This document shows positions 1 to 10,484 of a stretch of 64,000 nt of DNA, one piece after another. Each line of letters begins with the position of its first letter. Position 1 is the first letter of the stretch. Source of the DNA: Metarhizium brunneum (Eukaryota; Ascomycota; Sordariomycetes; Hypocreales; Clavicipitaceae); contig NC_089428.1 of NCBI RefSeq assembly GCF_013426205.1, forward strand, positions 2,604,001 to 2,668,000, given 5' to 3'. Both the position numbers and the translations under genes were made by a program. The notes under the pieces were generated by a model, which did not search any database, was not told the DNA's origin, and saw only the letters and a program-made list of their open reading frames with translations.

Positions 1-135
1 AGGAGATGCATGCCATATTTGCATTTGTTGATGATATTTAGCCTATGATTCCATGTGTTTCGTATGAATACTCTCTCATGAGCTGTTGTCCGAGGTTCCA
101 AGGTAAAACCCATCAGCGAAACCTCGACAGACACG

Positions 136-1470
136 ATGGGTTCAGTTTACGATGGAGCCACTGGCTCACAATCCTCACCATTAGACCTTGTTGTGTTGGG
201 CCTCAACTCTGGCACGTCCATGGATGGAATCGACTGTGCCTTGTGTCGGTTCAGACAAGCAACCCCCGATGCGCCGATGCATTTTGAGCTGCTCAAGTAT
301 GATGAAGTGCCTCTGGAGCCGACCATTAAAAAACGCGTCATGGCAATGATCCTTCACAACACGACATCGCCAGAAGAGCTTTCGGAAGTCAACGTCATTT
401 TAGGCAAGGAGTTTGCGCAGGCTGTCAAAATCTTCTCCCAGAGACACAATGTTCCACTCTCCTCAATCGATGTCATTGGGTCGCATGGCCAAACCATCTG
501 GTTTGCAAGTATGCCGGAAGAGGGAAATGTCACGTCTGCTCTTACCATGGCCGAAGGATGCTTCCTGGCGTCCATGACGGGCATCACGACAGTGACAGAC
601 TTCCGCGTCTCGGACCAAGCCGCCGGGCGTCAGGGAGCGCCTCTCATTGCCTTTTTCGACTCGCTCGTCTTGCATCACCCGACCAAACTTCGCGCTTGCC
701 AGAACATTGGCGGCATTGCCAACGTCTGCTTCATCCCGCCGGACAGGGACGGCAAGCTCAACCCCGAGTTTTTCGACTTTGACACGGGGCCGGGCAACGT
801 CTTCATCGACGCTGCCGTCCGATACTTTACAGACGGCCAGCAAGAGTACGACCAGAACGGCCGCATGGGCAAGGCTGGCACCGTCGACGAGGAAATGGTG
901 GACAAGTTCCTCTCGTCTTTTGCGTACTTTTCCCTCGACCCTCCCAAAACAACGGGCCGCGAGACCTTTCGTGACACGATTGCTCACGACTTGATTGAAC
1001 AAGGTCTTGAGAAGGGGCTTTCCGCCAATGACGTCGTCGCCACCATCACTAGGATCACTGCCAAAGCCATTGTTGAACACTACAAGCGCTACATGCCGAC
1101 CGGCTACGGCCCGCTCTGTGAGATATACATGTGTGGCGGAGGTGCCAAGAACCCCAATATTACAGACTACTTGCAGGCTGCGTTTCCTGCAGCGAAGGTC
1201 ATGATGCTAGACGAGGCGGGCATTCCTGCCGATGCCAAAGAAGCCATCACGTTTGCTTGGCAGGGAATGGAGGCCATTGTTGGACGCAGCATCCCCGTGC
1301 CTGACAGGGTAGCCACCAGACAGCCGTATGTGCTGGGCAAAATCAGCCCGGGGAAGAACTACAGACGAGTGATGAAAAGGGGCATGGATTTTGGGGCTGG
1401 GCAAGACGAGCTGGAGCCTGTCACGGAGTTGGTACATTACGTGGATGGGAAAGTCTTTAGCAATAAATGA
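136..1470 (+). CDS. anmK: Anhydro-N-acetylmuramic acid kinase (AnmK family)
   Basis: Intronless 444-residue protein from ATG 136 that covers the whole AnmK (UPF0075, ASKHA fold) family. Visible motifs in order: [15 protein letters not shown] near residue 21 (phosphate-binding loop), [12 protein letters not shown] followed by [38 protein letters not shown] and a C-terminal [14 protein letters not shown]. In bacteria AnmK phosphorylates and opens 1,6-anhydro-MurNAc to MurNAc-6-phosphate during peptidoglycan recycling. Fungi make no peptidoglycan, so a role in using bacterial wall sugars, or on another anhydrosugar, is inference. The lack of introns fits a bacterial origin but does not prove it. 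No other recycling gene lies nearby. The family call is firm; the substrate in this organism is not. Confidence 0.95.
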   Translation: MGSVYDGATGSQSSPLDLVVLGLNSGTSMDGIDCALCRFRQATPDAPMHFELLKYDEVPLEPTIKKRVMAMILHNTTSPEELSEVNVILGKEFAQAVKIFSQRHNVPLSSIDVIGSHGQTIWFASMPEEGNVTSALTMAEGCFLASMTGITTVTDFRVSDQAAGRQGAPLIAFFDSLVLHHPTKLRACQNIGGIANVCFIPPDRDGKLNPEFFDFDTGPGNVFIDAAVRYFTDGQQEYDQNGRMGKAGTVDEEMVDKFLSSFAYFSLDPPKTTGRETFRDTIAHDLIEQGLEKGLSANDVVATITRITAKAIVEHYKRYMPTGYGPLCEIYMCGGGAKNPNITDYLQAAFPAAKVMMLDEAGIPADAKEAITFAWQGMEAIVGRSIPVPDRVATRQPYVLGKISPGKNYRRVMKRGMDFGAGQDELEPVTELVHYVDGKVFSNK

Positions 1471-4400
1471 CGCTGGAAATCAGACGCATCCAGGTAGTGC
1501 TTCGTATCAGCTATCAAGTCAGTTCTTTACCCGGTTGCTGATTTGTATGGGGCAAATTCATTGCATTGTGTCAAGTATTGACAAGTGATTGTGCCCATTT
1601 GTCGACAAATTCTCTTGGGCAAATATGTGCACCTTTTAGTTTCATGAACCTGGTGTGTGGTGCTTGACAACATGACATACAACATGTTTGCTTGGCTGCG
1701 GTGAGTATTTGCGTTTGTTAAAAACCCTGTGTGTGATGGTGATCCCATGCTCCTGACGCCTATTCAACCACGACACCTCTCTATTCCATGTTGCCAGAAG
1801 CGATGCGTCACGGGTGGTCGAATGCTAAAGACGGCCAATGACGACCCTCCCTCGAATGTGCACCTGTTAACGGCAAAAAGCCTGCTATTAACGCCACAGG
1901 CCCCTTTCAATGGAAGAAGGCTGCTATTTATCGGCATCGCCGAAATGCCCTGAAATGAAACTACTAACAGCCTGGCGCCACGACCCTATTAGAGTCGGAC
2001 CTTCAATAGCCAAGTCCCTTAATCGACGACTTTCTAGGAGACCTATCAAATAACCTTCAATAACTATAATAAGGGCCTGATTTCCCTCCCTAGATAGCTT
2101 CAATCCAAGGACGACGTCGCTGTTCAATTCAATTCATAGATTTTGAACGTGATAGCACCACTTGACGTTTCGAGTGGTATTTTATGATTCGTGAGGCCTC
2201 ATTTGTACCGAAATAGTACCAGTTTTGCCTCGCCCAATCTTCAAAATTCGCGGTACGTTATCCTACAGCTAATAAAGTGTCCAGAGGCATGTCATAGTTT
2301 GTTTTCCATTTCTCGCACTATAGGCCTCTTCTCACCCCAGACGCTTGAATTTTGGGGCGACATATCCGGCCGCAGTCCTGGGATAGCCTGCGCGGCGAGG
2401 AAAGTTATTTCCTCATCCATCTGTACAGGTAAATATAATCTGAGCAGCAGTTGCTATCCCAATTAAATTGGCAGATTTCGCTCGTGGTAGCCTCTTGGCT
2501 TTAAAGACGGGTTTCGAAATTTTGTCATCCGTGGCTGCTTTTGCAAGATACCACGTCTCATGTTAGTGTTCGTATTCACAGCCCGAGGTGTTGCCTGCCG
2601 TTGTACTTCTGCTATTCACTACAACTTTTGTAAATTAGACTTGGATAACTCTCATGTCTTGAGTTGGCAACTTCAGGTCATGGTCAGAGTCTCGTGAAGC
2701 CCTTTCATGAACGTGGCTCCTGTTTTCGAACTGGGCGCTAGCAATCGTGCAAGCACAATTCTCTATGCGTATGCCCCGGGTGAAGAATGCTGTAACCATG
2801 CTGCCTTTCTTCTGGCGTCTAGCAATGTCCCCTTCATATAGCGGTGGGTAGCACGTAGGTTAACTACTTGATGAATTGGCCTTCTTGCACAGCAGACTAG
2901 AACCATTTCTAGAGTCTCTGCCTGTGAGTGTTTCTTCTACGTAAAAATATGTACCATGTTTTTAGCATTGATTTGGGACAATAGTGGTATATGCATAGCT
3001 TGACATGATGGATCGTGGAGACACGCTTAGCAAATCGCAATTTCTGCAGAGTACCAGGATCAAGTACACGACGTTCAGTTTAAACCTTCAATGTGATATT
3101 TTCAGTTTCAGTAGTCGTAGAGTAATATCATGAGGGGGCTTAGCGTTGACGTGATGCTGGTCCTTTGATGAGGCTGCTGTATATTGGTAGCCTAACCACT
3201 GGGCCGGCCAGGTACATGCCCATGAGACATGCGAGATAATGGATTTACGCATGGGGCCTGTACATGGAATTGCTCTTCTTTTGTATCTATTTGACTCGTT
3301 GGAATTGACATACTTGCTAGTATTATATTTGCTGCTTGGCGTCGTACCATGATGTCCTGCAAATCCAGATTGGTTTTTTTTTTTTTTCAACTTGATGAAG
3401 CGCTACCATTTTTGTATTCATCTATGATACATACGTCCTCGGCCTTGAATTACATGCTACTTATGGAACTGAGGAGGCCTCATCTTGTCCGGCGACATGA
3501 TTTGCGTCTTTTCACAGTCTGGCAAAGCTCGTGCAGACACAACGTTGAAGGTCCACGGGTCTAGAAAGCCACAGTGCTTTCACATGTATATCCATGTCTT
3601 GACTATGATTCTCATGTCTCTCACCATCCTCCCCTCCATCCTCTGCACTTTGACGGGATAGTACTGCCTCGCAGCAGTCTCTTCCACGCAACTACGCCAC
3701 TGGGAGACCACGGAGAGCCCGTTATTCGTAAAGATCGGCTTGAGACAGAGGTCATGACAGCTTTGGGGGCCCAAACTGTCACGCCCATGGGCAAGAATGT
3801 TCAAATCCCACGTCAGACTTGGATGTCTCTCTGTGCGGCACTAGCGAGAAAAAGCCTGCCTTGACAAGCAAGTTGTATGAGCTGACGGAAATGCACCTCT
3901 CCGTCAGTGGAAAACACAAGGATGCCACTCACGGGTACTCAGCCATGGTTGTGCCGAACTTGACGTCGGTCATGGTGCCCGTGACTGAGAAAGACGTGGC
4001 TGAATTTGCAAGTCGCAGACTCGCCATGGCGCCTGCATGTGATACGTCATGAATGTGTTGCTAGTGTAGAAAAAAGTATAACCGTGATTGGACATGAGCC
4101 TCGAATAGCTTGACGAGCCACGCGAAACGTTGGCACGAGAACGATAGGTCAAATTCGCCCGCAGCCGTGGAGGAGGGAGGGCATGGTGTCACCATGGGCG
4201 GCAAGCCATCAAGATCTGGACGGACAGGCTCACGGCTGTTGAGAATTGCCCCCATGGCACGCCACCAGACTATACACAACACTGCCACGGGTGGATTGCT
4301 GATCAGTGCTTGTCCAGGAATATTCGGTCGCCGCCGATAGCGATCTTGGACGGTGTGCACCCGAGAGGGAAGCATCATCTGCTCACGAGAGCTTCTAAAT

Positions 4401-5759
4401 GGGCCGATATGGGGAGACGATCAATTGATGCTCCTTTACCGCGTGGCTGTCCATCCCGGCGCCTCACTTACCGCCAGAGCCTATACCAGGGTCGACCGGA
4501 GGCCTGCTGGTGGGAACATGGGAGATGGCTGCCCGGTTGAGCATGTCATGACACATCCAGGGTGTACATACACCGGTCGACGGTACGTTGAATTGGCTTC
4601 TGCACGTTTGAGAAAACTCGCTCGAAGAGGTTAGGTCTAGGAAGTTGCGTGGCACCTCGAGGAGAATGGGAGAGGTAGACCAGACGGAACATTGAATATA
4701 AATTGCCCCACTGTGTTTCCCAATGATGCGGAGAATGGGCAGAGAAGCACCAAGGTATTATAGAAGCAGTATTAGATTTTGATATTTCATTATTTGACAT
4801 GTTGATTTGACAGCAGGGGATTTTTGACGGAGGCTATAGACATGATGATGACTTGATAAGTATACTGTCCTTGCATCTTGGCATCACACGGTTCCAAATA
4901 TGCAGCTTACTCCACAGTCATGAGATGGCTTCTTGATGCCGGGATGCAAGACGAAAGTGCCAAAGGTCCGGGGGTGGTCAGACGCAGGCCTGGTCATGGC
5001 CGGGGTACGAAATAGAGTCAAGGACGACTTCACCCGAGGTGGCTTCCCGACGTCGAGGAGACCGGAGCACTTCGGCACAAGGACTCTGTGCGAAATGAAG
5101 CAATAACGGCCATCTGAATCACCATCACATAGGTGTACATACATATGTAGACAGTAGGAGCATGTGGCACCCAAGGACCGAAATTACGTACGTCTTGGCG
5201 TTCCCGAGGGAGCGGATGATCGACAAGGGAACAGGCCGCAGTGCGACACAAAAACGCGCCACTCGAGACCGGCCCATGGATTCAATCAACGTTGCTTCTT
5301 CTTCGTCCGTCTTCACAATGCCATGTTTCCACTTTTTTCTGGGACGTGGCTGACCTCGGCATTGTACGACGACCTGAACGCTGTCTTGTTTTCGTTTCTT
5401 TTTCCTCTTGTTTCTTTTTTTTTGCTTTTCCTCGTTTGCGCCAACTCATGGGGCTGCCCCATTTGTGCGCAATGTCACGACGGCAGATGACAGATCGCGA
5501 AATCAACCAGACGCCAGCAACAAGAGCTGGTCGACTCGGCTTTGGTCGCGGCCCAACGGCGGCACAGGAGTCGGCCCGCCGCCCAGGTCCGTCAAGGGGA
5601 CATGGTGTCTTGAGATGGAAGAGCGCATCAATGACCCGTGATGCAATCTCGGATCCCGTCGCCCATCAAGGGCCAGCCATGGGGTGCATAAATAACCTCC
5701 TCCTCGCCTCCCACGGAACATGGCCGCCGTGAGGGGGAGCAACATAGCCTCCAACGTCC
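1471..5759. other. Long intergenic spacer, no supported gene
   Basis: About 4.3 kb between AnmK and the 761-residue orphan. The open frames are short, lack family signatures and do not join through plausible introns. The longest forward ones, at 3574-3864 and 3819-4052, have no recognisable content. The spacer holds one copy of a dispersed repeat (about 1900-2150), a T-tract near 3374-3388 and a pyrimidine-rich stretch at 5390-5435 upstream of the next gene. I see no RNA gene. Confidence 0.6.
1900..2150 (+). repeat. Dispersed repeat, copy 1
   Basis: The stretch around 2040-2150 matches 50395-50510 in the same orientation. Shared words are CTATAATAAGGGCCTG, CTTCAATCCAAGGAC and CTGTTCAATTC in the same order and at similar spacing. 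Weaker similarity extends upstream, with repeated AAGGCTGCTA-like words. No coding capacity is visible. The element type is unknown; a decayed non-autonomous transposon is one option. Confidence 0.6.
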
Positions 5760-8045
5760 ATGCCCATTGACACATTCGTCCCCTTGTCCTCTCCCCCAAG
5801 CAACATGGTTACACTTGAACTTGAAGACGCCCCCTCTCCGCACCACGCCCGCAAAGAGAGGCAGCGTGCCGGGCCCGACACGGCACCCCGGGCGCAACAC
5901 GAGCAGGTCGTGGCCTTGTATGGGAGGCGGCAGCGGCTCCTGAGCGCCTACATGGCACGGCACCACGGCAGCAGCTGGAGCACGAGCAAGGGCATGAGGA
6001 GAATTGCCCGGCGGCTGGGACGGTGCCCGAGAGAGCCGCAGGTCAGGACCGACGCCGAGCAGGAATTCGCGCGCCTCCTGACTGCCCACAGCCTCGTGGG
6101 CATGGACGCCGCCAGCATCGGCATTCTGGTATGGGACCAGATGTCGCCCGCGCCGGACACGTCGGGTGCAACGAGGCCGGAGACGGCCGGGGCCAAGGAT
6201 CGACGAGGCCAGTCCAAGCCGCTGATGGTCCGGTCGGGCGGGCTCGGCGACGGCGTCATGCCGTTTTGCTGCGACAGCCTGTACGACTACGAGGAGTACG
6301 CCGACGGCGGCAACGTGCTGTGGAGGACGACGGCGACCTGGGACCACATCTTTGACGAGGCGGCCTACGCGAGAAAGGATGCCATGTGCCAGGCCGAGGT
6401 GGACGAGTCCAACGCCGACGACTGGGGGGTCGCGGCCGGGTTTGCTCGCTACGAGCACGGGCTGCTGCGGCACCCCAAGTACACGCTGCACGGCAGCAAG
6501 GACCTGGGGAAGCAGTTCGTGTGCCTGTTCAAGGGCAACGAGCGGCTCTACGACTGCAGCCAGACGGTGAGCGCCCTGGCGCGCGCGGCGCAGATCTCGC
6601 CCCTGGCCTCGACGGCGATCCGCGTGACGGAATACAGCCTGTACACGGGGGGCCCGGTGGCCGTGCCGCCGCCGCACTCCTTCACCTTTCCCTCGCAGGT
6701 AGTTGTGCCCAACCTGCAGCGGCTGGGCGAGGCCGGGTGCGTGCATCTCGACGGGGTCGAGGTCAAGAACACCAAGCGGCACCGCGCCGAGGCCATCTCC
6801 ATGGCGCAGCCGCGGCGCGTGGCCGACTTCTTGCGAGCCGGGGACGTCTCGCCGTGCTTCTACAACATGTGCATCGTGGCCGGGCGGCTGCGGTACGACT
6901 GCCTGGACATGATGATGGGCAGCTACGCCTTCACCATGGCCGACTACGCCGACCGGTTCGGCGCCGACAAGACGGCGGCCACGCACGGCTGGGCCGACGC
7001 CGTCCTCAACAGCTTCGTGAACCCGCGGGCCGTCCACTACAACATCGAGTCGTCCATGTGCACGGCCGACGTGATTGTGCAGCGGCTGATTGACAACTAC
7101 GAGGGCGGCGCGCTGCCGTCGCCGGGGGAGCTCCTGGACGCGCGCTGGATCGACGGCGCGCTGCCGCAGTTCATCGACGTCGCGCTGCGGTGCCAGCTCG
7201 GCGGCGGCACCTACAAGGGCTGGTACGACAGCGGCTGCGTCTACGTGCGGCAGGCGCTCGACAGCGTGGCCACGCTGCACGACGTCTGGGACCTGATGGA
7301 GGACACGGCCGGCGGCGAGGGCGGCAACGTGTGCCGGCTCTACACCAAGGAGGCGCTCTGCCACGTGGCCGACTGGTGTCACGACATCGGCCGGCGCCTG
7401 GCCGAGTGCGGCTGCGGCGACGGCATGCACGGCTTCGGCTACGTCTGGTTCCTGGTCAGCGAGCTGTACTATGTCACCATCGCGAGATGGGGCCTGCTGA
7501 CGGCGCGCGGACGCGGCCACGCGCCGCTCAGCTACCACAGCCGGGAGCCGTGGCTGGCCGACGGCACGCCGTACTGGACCACCGACGTTGCCCGGGCCAA
7601 GGCCGCCAGGACGCGCCTCGTCGAGGCCATCATCGGCCGTGCGAGCCGCGACCTGCCCGCGCTGGCCGTCGCCCCCGACGTCGACCCCGAGATGCGCAGC
7701 CTCATGCGCATGTGGGCGACCGTGTCCAACAGGTCCCTCGCCGACAGCGTCCAGATGCACTACCACATGAGCAACGCCGTCGCCGCCTGCGCGCCGCGGG
7801 GCGTGCGCCGAGCCGACGTCGACTGGAGGACCTGGGTCGAGGTCTACAACGCCCTGAGCTACGACGTGTCCTTCAACCCGGACAGTCCGTACCGCTGCGT
7901 CACGTCGCGGTACGCCGACGTGCTGCGTGTCGAGCTCGGCAGCAACGGCCGCATCGCCCACGCCATCAACACGCACGTCACCGACGAGTACGCGTGCCAT
8001 CAGAGGAACAGCGGAGGCACCGCCGCCTATGCGGACGAGGAGTGA
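5760..8045 (+). CDS. Uncharacterised 761-residue protein
   Basis: Single long frame from ATG 5760 to TGA; the second Met (residue 16) is an alternative start. I do not recognise the family. The protein looks globular and soluble, rich in Trp, Tyr, Cys and His, with no clear signal peptide or membrane segment. Conspicuous local motifs are DDWGVAAGFARYEHG (about residue 220), WYDSGCVYVRQ (about 490), ADWCHDIGRR (about 538) and WRTWVEVYNALSYD near the C-terminus. The region is strongly G+C-rich at third positions, which also opens a 790-codon frame on the opposite strand. It lies upstream of a LaeA-like methyltransferase on the same strand, so a secondary-metabolism role is possible but unproved. 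Confidence 0.75.
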   Translation: MPIDTFVPLSSPPSNMVTLELEDAPSPHHARKERQRAGPDTAPRAQHEQVVALYGRRQRLLSAYMARHHGSSWSTSKGMRRIARRLGRCPREPQVRTDAEQEFARLLTAHSLVGMDAASIGILVWDQMSPAPDTSGATRPETAGAKDRRGQSKPLMVRSGGLGDGVMPFCCDSLYDYEEYADGGNVLWRTTATWDHIFDEAAYARKDAMCQAEVDESNADDWGVAAGFARYEHGLLRHPKYTLHGSKDLGKQFVCLFKGNERLYDCSQTVSALARAAQISPLASTAIRVTEYSLYTGGPVAVPPPHSFTFPSQVVVPNLQRLGEAGCVHLDGVEVKNTKRHRAEAISMAQPRRVADFLRAGDVSPCFYNMCIVAGRLRYDCLDMMMGSYAFTMADYADRFGADKTAATHGWADAVLNSFVNPRAVHYNIESSMCTADVIVQRLIDNYEGGALPSPGELLDARWIDGALPQFIDVALRCQLGGGTYKGWYDSGCVYVRQALDSVATLHDVWDLMEDTAGGEGGNVCRLYTKEALCHVADWCHDIGRRLAECGCGDGMHGFGYVWFLVSELYYVTIARWGLLTARGRGHAPLSYHSREPWLADGTPYWTTDVARAKAARTRLVEAIIGRASRDLPALAVAPDVDPEMRSLMRMWATVSNRSLADSVQMHYHMSNAVAACAPRGVRRADVDWRTWVEVYNALSYDVSFNPDSPYRCVTSRYADVLRVELGSNGRIAHAINTHVTDEYACHQRNSGGTAAYADEE

Positions 8046-8933
8046 AGGGGGGCATCAGCTATAGTCGGGGAGGAGGGGGGGCCGATGGATTTGACGCGGC
8101 GGCAGCATGGCGGAATAGGCAATACGTCCATGTATCTCACACATGATGGCATGTCAAAGAAATATAGTTTTGTGTCAACATACGTACTTGAGACGGTCGT
8201 GGCACGTCTACAGAGCATAGGTGGCCACGCTGCCTGTTGGGTTCCCTTTGGGCCCAAAACAAAAACAAAGGGCGGTTCAGAGTCATGGACTGTAAATCAT
8301 CTTTGCATGGACAGAGTCGTGGGCACGGAGTAGAGGTCCGACCATGCCGGAATGCGGATCTCTGTCTCATCTGTCAACCTTCACCAGCCCACACACGTCT
8401 CGTCCGTCTCTGCCGTCAGCTCGGAACAATATTGGCCACGGCCTCGGGTCCGCCGCTCCACTGACTGGCGGTATTTGTCTGGCAACAATTTACGATTGCG
8501 CCTGGCAGCCGCCATGAAGCCGCATTCAGCACAGCGCGCGCCGCCCGAGCATGGGGTCCGTCAGGCGCAATCAGGGTGCGGAATGGACCAAGACGTCAAG
8601 TGTGCGCGAGGCCGCGCGAGATAGCATTGTATCGGGGCCAATGACAGAAATGCGGTCAAGGAAAAAGCAAACATACTGTGTACAATACGTGAGCAGGAAA
8701 AGGCTGGCGCCACATTTCTGCAAACCCCCTCGGGGGGCATGTGGCCGCTCTTGGACTTGGAAAGCTTGCTCTTGCTTGCTGCCTGGGCCTGGGCAGTGTA
8801 GAGTCTGGTCTGGTGTCTGGTCTGGTCCTTTATCCTCTCGCCGTGTCACCGACTCTTGGACCCTTGCCTTTTTATTTTTAACGCGAGACATCGAACCCTC
8901 GGAATCTCGACGCCGATACGACCCTCGCCAGCC
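8046..8933. other. Intergenic region upstream of the methyltransferase
   Basis: About 0.9 kb without a supported gene. It would hold the 3' end of the 761-residue gene and the promoter of the methyltransferase. A T-rich stretch lies just before the start at 8934. The frame containing that start stays open back to another ATG at 8856, so a slightly longer N-terminus is possible. Confidence 0.5.
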
Positions 8934-10484
8934 ATGCCGACCCCGCGGGCAGACGAGCTGGATGCCGTCATGGTCGACGGCATCGACAAGCACGACGACG
9001 CGGCCCTTCATCCGCTGTGCGATTTCGAGTTCACCTTTGAGTCGTCCATGCTGCTGATTGAACCTGATGTACGCTCCCATTTTGATGCTCATCGGGGGGG
9101 CGTTTGCGCTGACGTGATGTAACAACAGTCTGGGGAAAGGTGAGAATGAATTTCCCCCCGCCGCGCCGCCATCCATGGACAAAGGGGATATGTTATGGGA
9201 CACGGGGACATGGGACATGGGTCTACCTTTGCAAAAGCGTTCTAATACCAACCAGTATCCATCTTCAGTAGCGAAGTCAGCTCGTTTTCGGACGCGTCCC
9301 TCACCAACAGCGTGTTGGAATACCCCAAGTTGTTTGGCCGCACCTACCACGCCTTTCATGCCGGATGTATGAGACTATGAGCTGCGCCCGTCCATGTTTA
9401 CGCGGTCCCTCGCTGATGAGACTCGTGAAGCCTACGTTTTCCCAAACGACGAGAAGGAACAGGAGCGGCTGGCGCTGCAGGGCCCCATCATGCAGAAGCT
9501 CATGGGCGGCAAGCTGCACTTTGCGCCCATTTCCTCGCGCGACTATCCGCACTTTATCCTCGACATCGCCACGGGCATTGGCGACTGGGCCATCGAGATG
9601 GCCGACGAGTTCCCCGACGCGCGCATCATTGCCACGGACCTGTCGCCGATCCAGCCCAACTACGTGCCGCCCAATGTCCGGTTCTATGTCGAAGACGCGT
9701 AGGTCCATATGCGAGCTTTGTCCTTTTTTTTTTTTGCTTTACAAAACAGGTCTGGTGTCCCTTTTAGTCGTGACGAGTACTAACACGCTTCGGCGCAGGA
9801 CGGAGCCGTGGGACTTCCCCCACAAGTTCAACTTTATACACACCCGGCTCACGGGCGGCTGCTGGGAAGACTTTGAGAAGCAAGTGGCCGCGCAGGCCTT
9901 TGAGGCCCTCGAGCCGGGCGGCTGGTTCGAATCCCAAGAGGTCGACTGTAACATCTCGTGCGACGACGGCACGCTGGACCCCTGCGGACCCATCGTCTCG
10001 TGGATCAGCGACCTCATCCTCGCCGCGGACAAGATGGGCCGCCCTACGCTCCTGGGGCCCGTCCTGAAGAGGGCCTACGAGAACGCGGGCTTTGTCGACG
10101 TCCAGCAGCGCGTGTACAAGATGCCCCTCAACTCGTGGCCCAAGAATCGCTACCTGAAGCAGGTTGGGCTGCTCTGGGGGCACAACCTGGTCGAAGGGCT
10201 GTCTGCCTTTTCCTACCAACTCCTTCATCACGGGTTTGACCGTTCAGCCGAGGAGATTGAGGTGAGTCGGTCGGTCTCGGCGCGTGGCCGTGGGCATGGG
10301 CATGGACCGAGCTGACACAGCCACCTGTCTGTAGGCGTCTCTTGTCGACGTCCGTCGGGACCTTTCCAACACTTCGATCCACGCGTACATGCCGACGTTT
10401 GTGGTTTGGGGTCGGAAACCGTACCCCCATGAAGTCGGGGCGCAGTCGCTGCACAGGGGTAAAGTGGTCTTTGGGGCAATGTGA
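8934..10484 (+). CDS. LaeA-like SAM-dependent methyltransferase, six exons
   Basis: My model joins 8934-9068, 9129-9139 (an 11-nt micro-exon), 9269-9366, 9431-9698, 9799-10261 and 10335-10484, giving 374 residues with every junction in phase and GT/AG borders. The protein has the order seen in fungal class I methyltransferases of the LaeA/UMTA type: an acidic N-terminus, a block around YPKLFGRTYHAF and SYVFPND, the SAM-binding motif LDIATGIGDWAIEMA near residue 124, TDLSPIQPNYVPPNV, PWDFPHKFNFIHTR and LEPGGWFESQEVD near residue 208. Family members act on secondary-metabolite intermediates or as regulators. The substrate cannot be read from sequence. The micro-exon rests on phase and on a continuous acidic-serine segment. 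Confidence 0.92.

Noticed and set aside
463..1080. 205-codon minus-strand frame
   Set aside because: Antisense of AnmK, whose conserved motifs are on the plus strand.
5628..8000. 790-codon open frame on the minus strand
   Set aside because: Exact antisense of the 761-residue gene; rich in Arg, Val, His, Gly and Ala as expected from third-position G+C bias, with no domain. It is a composition shadow.
8571..9359. 262-codon minus-strand frame
   Set aside because: Runs antisense through the first exons and introns of the methyltransferase; no protein family features.
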